Below are positions 4,668 to 9,979 of a stretch of 9,979 bases of DNA, piece after piece. How positions within the stretch are numbered: the first letter of the stretch is position 1; the number at the start of each line of letters is the position of its first letter. This DNA is from an uncultured Lachnospiraceae bacterium (lineage in GTDB: Bacteria; Bacillota; Clostridia; Lachnospirales; Lachnospiraceae). The DNA lies in NCBI GenBank assembly GCA_910588125.1, contig CAJUPI010000083.1:1-9979 (forward strand), written 5' to 3'. Under the pieces are notes generated by a model that was not told the origin of the DNA, did no database searches, and worked only from the letters and a program-made list of their open reading frames with translations. The translations under genes were made by a program, and so were the position numbers.

Positions 4668-7595
4668 ATGGATTGCTGGGGGATTTTAGGAATTGAAGCG
4701 ACAAAGGATGAAGGAGCAGTAAAGCGGGCCTATCTGGAACGGTTGCCCGAACATCATCCGGAAGAGGATCCGGAGGGGTTTCGTGAGCTTCGCAATGCGA
4801 TGGAGGAAGCGCTGAAAGAAATAAAACAACTGAAAGCAGAAAAGGAAGCCGGGCCTGGTTCCGGATATTTTCGCAGTGAGATGCTGGGCAGCGAGGAGAT
4901 TCAGAATTTTCTAAAAAGCGCAGAGGAGCTTTATCAGGACTATGGGCGTCGGATTCAACCAGAAGAGTGGGAGAAGCTATTGCGCCTGCCGGTATGCAGG
5001 GAGATGGAAAGCCAGAGAGAGGCTGGTTGGGCACTGTTGGGCTTTTTGATGGATCATTTTCATTTGCCGCATTCCTGTTTTCAGATATTTGATAAAGTGT
5101 TTGGCTGGCGTGAAGAGGAAGATGATCTGTACCAGCATTTTCCGGAAGGCTTTGTGGATTATCTTTATGATCGGATCGGGGAGGAAGATTCCTTCCGCTA
5201 TGATATTTTAGAGGTACGGGAGGGATTTGATTATGACGGCTTTTGCGAGGCGTTTTTCTCTCTTCGGACAGCTCTGGGGGAAAAGGATCGGGAAAAAGCA
5301 GAGTCAGCTATGGAAAAGCTGGCGGCTATGGAGATGGAGCACCCGGATCTTACGATATTAAAGATTCGCCATGAGTCGATGCAACGGGGACATGAACAGC
5401 AGGCATGGGAACTGGCGAAAACATTATTTCTAAAGGACAGGGAGAATTCCCATACGCGTTACTGGTATATCCGCACGGCACTGGATTATGAGCAAGCGGA
5501 TGCTAGTCAGGAAACGTTGGAAGAATTGTTAAAATCTTTGCTGGAGAGAGAGCCGGATTTCCCGGGCTATTGGCAACTGATGGGAGATTATATGCGCCGG
5601 CAGGGGGATCTTTCAGCGGCGTTGGGGTGCTATCAAAAATGTCAGAATTGTTCAGAAGAACACTGGGAATTTGTGGACGTCCAGATTCGCGAAACGGCAG
5701 CAGAGCTGGCGGATGAGCTGGAAAAGGATCCGGAATTTGATGACTGGTGGCAATTGGCCAGGATTTGCTGGCAGGGAGGACGTTACGAGCGGGTGCGGGA
5801 GCTTTTGGAGAATCAAAAGCCAACGGATGAGCAGAAGATATCCTGGCTGATCATGATGGCGGGAAGCTGCCATGAGGCAGAGGATTATGAACAGGCGGTG
5901 AGATACCGTCAAAAGCTGTGGGATATTATGGATCCGGAAGAGCGGCCATATCAGCTTTATTTGGATCTGGCAGACGAATACCGGCAATCTGGTGATACAC
6001 AGAGAGCAGCGGAGATCTATGAACAGGCGGAAAAGGAGTTTCCGGGAGATCCGGAGATCTGTTACCGGCGGGCGGAGATTCTGTCTAATGAGGGGGTGTT
6101 AGAGGAGGCGGAAAGGCTGTGCAATCAAGCATTGAAGTCAGGCTTTCACCGGGATGCTTTCAACCTGCGGCTGGAGATCCTTTTGGATCTGGAACGTTAT
6201 CAGGAGGTACGGGAAGCTGCTGAAAATCTTTTAGATCAGGGCTACCAGATTGCGCAGGTCCGTTATTATTATGTCCGTGCGTTGCGGGGGTTGGAAGAAA
6301 ATATCCGGGCAGAAGAGATTTTAAAGGAGCTGGTGGAACAAACCGGGGAAGCCGGGGTTGTCTGTCAGGAATATGCGGGACTATGTTCTGATATGAATCG
6401 TTCTGAGGAGGCGCTTTCATGGATCAACAAGGCGCTTGCGGAACGGATCACGCCGGCCCGCCGTTATATGAAGGGACAGTATCTTCACGATCTGGAACGT
6501 TATGAAGAAGAAGAGAAGCTGTACCAGGAGATGATGGAGGCGGGGCTGGACAGCTATTATATTCATTATCGTCTGGCGAGAACACTGGAAAGTATGTACC
6601 GGTATGAGGAGGCGGAAGCTGCTTTTCGGAATTCTCTGGAGCGGCATCCGGCAAATGGTGTGGCCTGGGACGGCCTGGGAGATATGTTGCAGAACCAGGG
6701 AAAATGGGAGCAGGCAGCACAGGCGTATGAAAAGGGATGGGAGAACGGCAATTTTCAGGCGATTCGGGATCTGTGCCGTCTGATGAAACGGACCCAGCAG
6801 AATGAGCGGGCTTTGGAATACCTGCGGCAAGGGCTGGCCAAAGAACCAGATGACGGAAGCCTTTTATGGATTCAGGCCATCGTGCTGCGGCGGCAGAAAA
6901 GATATGAGGAGGCCGTATGCTGTCTGGGGCGTTATATGGAAGTGAAGCCCTCTCGGACGGCTTCCGCTTATCGGGAGATTGCTCTTTGCTGGGAGAAAGC
7001 CAAGGAATATAAGAAGGCGGAAGAGGCATATCAGCGGGCGGTTGATTATGATCCCAAAGAGGCCAGAAGCTATAGGATGTTTGGCAAATATTTTGCGAAT
7101 GAGAGAAAGCAGCAGGAGACAGCGCTTCCTTATTTGGAAAAAGCAGTACAATTAGAACCGGACAGTACCTATGGCTGGATGAAGCTGGGAGAGGTATATG
7201 AGGAGCTGGGGCGGCAAAAGGAGGCAAAAGAGTGTTATGAGCGCTCATTGAATAATTATTTGCAGGAGATAAAAAAGGATCCTTCGGATTGTTGTAATTA
7301 TGAGGGAGCTTCTGATGTGCTGATTCACCTGGGACGGCTGGAGGAAGCGGAGGAGATGGCGGCACGGGCGATATCCCTGCAATGCACTGTGTTTACCTGC
7401 AATGCGCCCGTTTGCTTTGAGGCGCTGGAGGATATGGCCAAGCTGGAAGAGCGGCGGGGAAATCTGGAAAAGGCATTGGAGTGGATGGAACGTGCCGGAG
7501 AATATTCAGTAACGGATTATTATCCGAATGAGATTGCACGTCTGAGGAAGGCGCTGCAGGCACAGCGGGCAGGAGAAGGCTTATCTGGCCAGTGA
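4668..7595 (+). CDS. Large cytosolic protein with N-terminal J-like domain (HPE) and TPR array
   Basis: The product has 975 residues and no signal peptide or membrane segment, so it should be cytosolic. Residues 1-50 resemble a J domain: the helix I pattern CWGILGIEATKDEGAVKRAYLERLPEH, then His-Pro-Glu (30-32) where Hsp70 co-chaperones have His-Pro-Asp, then EDPEGFRELRNAMEEAL as helix III. Residues about 60-200 are of no family I recognise and are rich in Glu and aromatics. From about 205 to 960 the chain is a near-continuous run of TPR-like helical pairs; the clearest are 300-325, 428-490, 630-690, 735-795 and 800-862 (for example LGEVYEELGRQKEAKECYERSL). A cysteine set, C906-x4-C911-x4-C916, lies near the C terminus. 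It probably acts as a protein-binding scaffold, perhaps on DnaK or on nascent or membrane proteins. It lies between ecfT and truA, where most Firmicutes have no gene. The function is unknown. Confidence 0.85.
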   Translation: MDCWGILGIEATKDEGAVKRAYLERLPEHHPEEDPEGFRELRNAMEEALKEIKQLKAEKEAGPGSGYFRSEMLGSEEIQNFLKSAEELYQDYGRRIQPEEWEKLLRLPVCREMESQREAGWALLGFLMDHFHLPHSCFQIFDKVFGWREEEDDLYQHFPEGFVDYLYDRIGEEDSFRYDILEVREGFDYDGFCEAFFSLRTALGEKDREKAESAMEKLAAMEMEHPDLTILKIRHESMQRGHEQQAWELAKTLFLKDRENSHTRYWYIRTALDYEQADASQETLEELLKSLLEREPDFPGYWQLMGDYMRRQGDLSAALGCYQKCQNCSEEHWEFVDVQIRETAAELADELEKDPEFDDWWQLARICWQGGRYERVRELLENQKPTDEQKISWLIMMAGSCHEAEDYEQAVRYRQKLWDIMDPEERPYQLYLDLADEYRQSGDTQRAAEIYEQAEKEFPGDPEICYRRAEILSNEGVLEEAERLCNQALKSGFHRDAFNLRLEILLDLERYQEVREAAENLLDQGYQIAQVRYYYVRALRGLEENIRAEEILKELVEQTGEAGVVCQEYAGLCSDMNRSEEALSWINKALAERITPARRYMKGQYLHDLERYEEEEKLYQEMMEAGLDSYYIHYRLARTLESMYRYEEAEAAFRNSLERHPANGVAWDGLGDMLQNQGKWEQAAQAYEKGWENGNFQAIRDLCRLMKRTQQNERALEYLRQGLAKEPDDGSLLWIQAIVLRRQKRYEEAVCCLGRYMEVKPSRTASAYREIALCWEKAKEYKKAEEAYQRAVDYDPKEARSYRMFGKYFANERKQQETALPYLEKAVQLEPDSTYGWMKLGEVYEELGRQKEAKECYERSLNNYLQEIKKDPSDCCNYEGASDVLIHLGRLEEAEEMAARAISLQCTVFTCNAPVCFEALEDMAKLEERRGNLEKALEWMERAGEYSVTDYYPNEIARLRKALQAQRAGEGLSGQ

Positions 7596-7606
7596 GTGCG
7601 GTATCA

Positions 7607-7635
7607 GGGGGGTAGGGGTATTCGGGATAATGGGG
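7607..7635 (+). other. Four-G-tract motif (potential G-quadruplex) in the truA leader
   Basis: Runs of 6, 4, 3 and 4 G are separated by loops of 2, 5 and 5 bases (TA, TATTC, ATAAT), which fits the standard G3+N1-7 rule on the coding strand. It fills most of the 69-base gap between the TPR gene stop codon and the truA start. If it folds in RNA it could slow ribosomes or polymerase before truA. Folding is not shown by sequence alone. Confidence 0.5.
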
Positions 7636-7664
7636 CGTAATTTGGAGAAGAGAGGAACAGGGGC

Positions 7665-8780
7665 ATGAAAAGAATCCGCCTGGTGGTAGCTTATGACGGA
7701 ACCAACTATTGCGGCTGGCAGTTGCAAAAGAACGGAATTACCATAGAAGAGGTGCTGAACCGGGAGCTGACGGCACTTTTAAAGGAACCGATCGCTGTCA
7801 TCGGCGCAAGCCGGACTGACGCCGGAGTACATGCTATGGGAAATGTGGCAGTGTTTGATACAAAGAATCCTATGGCGGCGGACAAGATTTGCCTGGCGGT
7901 AAATCAGAGCCTTCCGGAGGATATTCGGGTTCAGAGCTCGGGGGAGGTCCCTCTTAGCTGGCACCCCAGAAAAGCCAACTGCACTAAGACTTACGAATAC
8001 CGGATCGAAAACCGACGGGTTATCATGCCTACCAGACGGCTGTATTCCTATTTTTGCTATTTCCCTCTGAATGTCGAAAAAATGCGTCAGGGAGCTGCTT
8101 TTTTGCTGGGAGAACACGATTTTAAAAGCTTCTGTACGGCCAAAAGCAATGTGGAGGATACGGTGAGAACTATCGACTGCCTGGAAGTGGAAAAAGAAGA
8201 GGACACGATTGTGATTCGGGTCAGCGGCAGCGGTTTTCTCTACAATATGGTGCGCATCATTGCAGGCACCTTGATTCGGGTAGGCACCGGCGCATATCCG
8301 CCGGAGGAGGTAGCAGCTATTTTAGCGGCCCGTGACCGGCGCCGGGCAGGGCCTACGGCCCCGGCTAAGGGGCTGACCCTGGTGGAGATGAGGTATGAAA
8401 CAGAACTGCCTCCATGGCAGCACAGTGAGAATGCGGAATGGAGTTATCATGTTCTTCAGTCTCATATTAAAGAAAAGGAAACGGCATTTTTGCTGATTGA
8501 ACGGTGCCGCGAAGAGGATTGGACAGGCTTGATCCGCCGCAATGTGCATCATGCATTTCAAAATGGCGCCAGGAAAGTGTTGATAGCGGATTTGGAAAAG
8601 AGCAGGCTGCGTGAGGGTGACAGCTATGGGTATTACCGCATACAGGAGATGGATTCGCAGCAGCTGCAACAGGCGACAGATATTTTGGAGAAAGGGGAAA
8701 AAGAGTGGGTTTTAAAGCTTTCCGGTAAAGCGGCATGGTATTGTGCGGTGGATGGCGGCGGCAATTATCCGTTGCTTTAA
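7665..8780 (+). CDS. truA: tRNA pseudouridine(38-40) synthase TruA with C-terminal extension
   Basis: TruA converts uridines 38-40 in the anticodon stem of many tRNAs to pseudouridine, without a cofactor. The core is complete in residues 1-247: MKRIRLVVAYDGTNYCGWQ at the N terminus, catalytic Asp52 in GASRTDAGVHAMG, active-site Tyr110 in TKTYEYRI, GSGFLYNMVRIIAGTL at 188-203, and APAKGLTLVEM near 233-242. TruA is usually about 245-270 residues; this one has 371. Residues about 248-371 continue in frame as an extra region with predicted strands and helices (ETAFLLIERC, VHHAFQNGARKVLIADLE) that I do not recognise. The start has a GAGAGGA ribosome binding site (7650-7656) a little upstream. The gene is the usual neighbour of the ecf and rplM-rpsI genes in Firmicutes, but here the TPR gene separates it from ecfT. 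Confidence 0.93.
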   Translation: MKRIRLVVAYDGTNYCGWQLQKNGITIEEVLNRELTALLKEPIAVIGASRTDAGVHAMGNVAVFDTKNPMAADKICLAVNQSLPEDIRVQSSGEVPLSWHPRKANCTKTYEYRIENRRVIMPTRRLYSYFCYFPLNVEKMRQGAAFLLGEHDFKSFCTAKSNVEDTVRTIDCLEVEKEEDTIVIRVSGSGFLYNMVRIIAGTLIRVGTGAYPPEEVAAILAARDRRRAGPTAPAKGLTLVEMRYETELPPWQHSENAEWSYHVLQSHIKEKETAFLLIERCREEDWTGLIRRNVHHAFQNGARKVLIADLEKSRLREGDSYGYYRIQEMDSQQLQQATDILEKGEKEWVLKLSGKAAWYCAVDGGGNYPLL

Positions 8781-8808
8781 TTTGAGCGGGAAATTCGGGA
8801 AAAAATGG

Positions 8809-8837
8809 TTGACACTTATGCTTTCCTATAATATAAT
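8809..8837 (+). promoter_or_regulatory. Perfect-consensus sigma-A promoter of rplM-rpsI
   Basis: TTGACA (8809-8814) and TATAAT (8832-8837) are separated by 17 bases with no mismatch. A second TATAAT overlaps just upstream (8827-8832), giving TATAATATAAT, but its spacing of 12 is unusable. Transcription should start near 8844. The strength suits a ribosomal protein operon. Confidence 0.92.
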
Positions 8838-8843
8838 CAATAA

Positions 8844-8984
8844 CTGCGACGTTGAGGAAAATGCCGAAGCCATAGCCCCGGAATAAGCATTTCCCGCTCA
8901 GCGGACAGGAGACATAAAAGCAGAAATATTTGACTGCGGTGCAGGCCGTGGTATGAAACCGGTAAGTTAACAGGAGGTTGACCA
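8844..8984 (+). promoter_or_regulatory. Structured rplM leader, candidate ribosomal protein L13 autoregulatory leader
   Basis: About 140 bases of untranslated leader separate the promoter from rplM, long for a plain mRNA. A strong stem joins 8850-8864 with 8887-8903: a three-pair base ending in a T-G wobble, then TGAG/CTCA, then GGAAA-TGC/GCATTTCC, with small bulges and a 22-base loop. ACTGCG occurs at 8843-8848 and again at 8933-8938, and GCAG at 8920 and 8941 can pair with either copy, which allows alternative folds, though the pairings are short. Leaders before rplM in Firmicutes include a known L13 autoregulatory RNA family; I infer membership from position and structure, not from a consensus match. 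AGGAGG (8972-8977) lies 7 bases before the start codon. Confidence 0.5.
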
Positions 8985-9419
8985 ATGAAGAGTTTTATGG
9001 CTAGTCCGGCGACGATTGAGAGAAAGTGGTATGTAGTGGATGCTGCCGGCTGTACTTTAGGACGTTTGGCTTCAGAAGTGGCAAAAGTGCTGAGAGGAAA
9101 AAACAAACCGATTTTCACTCCTCATATGGATTGTGGTGATTATGTGGTAGTGGTAAATGCGGATAAGGTAAAGGTAACTGGTAAAAAGCTGGATCAGAAG
9201 ATTTATTATAGCCATTCCGATTATGTGGGCGGCATGAAAGAGACCACCCTCAAAGAGATGATGGCAAAAAAGCCGGAGAAGGTTGTGGAGCTGGCTGTAA
9301 AGGGTATGCTTCCGAAGGGACCTTTAGGTAGAAGCATGATGACTAAGCTTCATGTATATGCGGGACCGGAGCATGAGCAGGCCGCGCAGAAGCCAGAAGC
9401 CCTGGAAATCAAATTTTAA
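8985..9419 (+). CDS. rplM: 50S ribosomal protein L13
   Basis: The 144-residue product is the usual size for L13, an early assembly protein of the large ribosomal subunit that binds 23S rRNA. Typical family segments are WYVVDAAGCTLGRLASEVAKVLRGK near the N terminus, HMDCGDYVVVVNADKVKVTGKK in the middle, and AVKGMLPKGPLGRSMMTKLHVYAGPEHEQAAQKPE near the C terminus. The start has AGGAGG at ideal spacing. It is first in the conserved rplM-rpsI pair, with rpsI 29 bases downstream on the same transcript. L13 is known in some bacteria to repress its own operon, which fits the structured leader ahead. Nothing in the protein is unusual. Confidence 0.98.
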   Translation: MKSFMASPATIERKWYVVDAAGCTLGRLASEVAKVLRGKNKPIFTPHMDCGDYVVVVNADKVKVTGKKLDQKIYYSHSDYVGGMKETTLKEMMAKKPEKVVELAVKGMLPKGPLGRSMMTKLHVYAGPEHEQAAQKPEALEIKF

Positions 9420-9448
9420 TCGAAAGGTACTGAAAGGAGGAAGTTATC

Positions 9449-9838
9449 ATGGCAGACAAGTATTATGGAACAGGCAGAAGAAAAAAATCCATTGCAAGAG
9501 TATATCTGATGCCGGGAACCGGTAAGATTACGATCAATAAGAGAGATATTGACGAGTATCTGGGTCTGGAGACTTTGAAGGTGATTGTGCGTCAGCCGTT
9601 AGTGGCGACAGAGACGACAGATAAGTATGATGTGCAGGTGAATGTGCGCGGCGGTGGCTTTAGCGGACAGGCAGGTGCTATTCGTCACGGCATCTCCAGA
9701 GCATTGCTTCAGGTAGACGGCGATTATCGTCCGATTCTTAAAAAAGCAGGCTTTCTGACCAGAGATCCGCGTATGAAGGAGAGAAAGAAGTACGGCCTCA
9801 AGGCGGCCCGCAGAGCTCCGCAGTTCTCCAAGAGATAA
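9449..9838 (+). CDS. rpsI: 30S ribosomal protein S9
   Basis: The 129-residue product is full length for S9, a small-subunit protein whose C-terminal tail reaches the P-site tRNA. Clear family marks are YYGTGRRKKSIARVYLMPGTGKITIN at the N terminus, NVRGGGFSGQAGAIRHGISRALL in the middle, and the basic tail ending RRAPQFSKR, where the terminal Lys-Arg touches the tRNA anticodon stem-loop in known ribosome structures. AAAGGAGG (9433-9440) lies 8 bases before the ATG. It is the second and last gene of the operon and is followed by an intrinsic terminator 25 bases after its stop codon. Confidence 0.98.
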   Translation: MADKYYGTGRRKKSIARVYLMPGTGKITINKRDIDEYLGLETLKVIVRQPLVATETTDKYDVQVNVRGGGFSGQAGAIRHGISRALLQVDGDYRPILKKAGFLTRDPRMKERKKYGLKAARRAPQFSKR

Positions 9839-9863
9839 TTACGAGACAATTAAAGAGATTAGT

Positions 9864-9902
9864 AAAGCCCTTGAAAGTCCAGTATTTTCAAGGGTTTTCT
9901 TT
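9864..9902 (+). terminator. Rho-independent terminator of the rplM-rpsI operon
   Basis: GCCCTTGAAA (9867-9876) pairs with TTTCAAGGGT (9886-9895) with one G-U pair and a 9-base loop. The stem can extend outward through A-T pairs, and TTTTCTTT follows at 9895-9902. Confidence 0.9.
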
Positions 9903-9951
9903 ATGCCTGTGTTTTCTGGAATTGCGGTAAAAAGTGCTGAATTTTGAAGCG

Positions 9952-9979
9952 TAGCACACACATAGCACACAAGTAGCAC
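9952..9979 (+). repeat. 11-base-phased direct repeat TAGCACACA at the window edge
   Basis: TAGCACACA occurs at 9952-9960 and 9963-9971, and TAGCAC begins again at 9974 and is cut by the window end. The period is exactly 11 bases, about one helical turn. Spaced direct repeats like these can be binding sites for a tyrosine integrase or a regulator; which applies cannot be told from 28 bases. Confidence 0.55.

Noticed and set aside
6448..7365. 305-codon open frame on the minus strand inside the TPR gene
   Set aside because: It is a proline- and serine-rich shadow of the TPR coding frame, with no ribosome binding site or recognisable domain.
7626..7631. GATAAT as a -10 element for a truA promoter
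   Set aside because: The hexamer at -35 (ATCAGG region) is unlike TTGACA, and the motif overlaps the G-tract run.

Overview
The window looks like chromosomal DNA of a low-to-mid GC Firmicute, most likely a Clostridia member of the Lachnospiraceae type. The reasons are strong AGGAGG ribosome binding sites, consensus sigma-A promoters with 17-base spacers, a cell-wall-binding aromatic repeat protein, and the gene order ecfA1-ecfA2-ecfT-...-truA-rplM-rpsI, which is a Firmicutes housekeeping cluster. This assignment is an inference from family knowledge; no database search was possible.

Left edge (1-513): the first 20 codons of an AraC-type regulator run leftward off the window, with their own extended -10 promoter. 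Next come a short decayed stretch on the + strand resembling the coiled-coil part of a large serine recombinase, a strong rho-independent terminator, and a consensus promoter. That promoter drives a single secreted protein (514-1743) with an Fn3-like region and C-terminal glucan/choline-binding-type aromatic repeats. The gene is followed by a long nested palindrome (about 1801-1904), probably a terminator of unusual architecture.

Centre (1925-4618): a consensus promoter leads into ecfA1, ecfA2 and ecfT, the energising module shared by group II ECF vitamin and metal uptake transporters. No substrate-binding S component lies here, so the module probably serves S components encoded elsewhere. 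In many Firmicutes this module sits directly behind rpoA-rplQ and directly before truA. Here both joints are altered: a cell-wall protein gene lies upstream, and a 975-codon gene for a cytosolic J-like/TPR protein is placed between ecfT and truA.

Right part (4668-9979): the J-like/TPR protein is followed by truA, whose product carries about 120 extra C-terminal residues, with a four-G-tract motif in the short spacer before it. A perfect-consensus promoter and a roughly 140-base structured leader precede rplM and rpsI, and an intrinsic terminator closes that operon. The last 30 bases hold an 11-base-phased direct repeat just behind rpsI, which may mark the edge of an integrated element beyond the window.

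Most of the window is ordinary housekeeping DNA. The points most worth a second look are the HPE-type J/TPR protein inserted in the ecf-truA cluster, the C-terminal extension of TruA, the nested palindrome at 1801-1904, and the phased repeats after rpsI.
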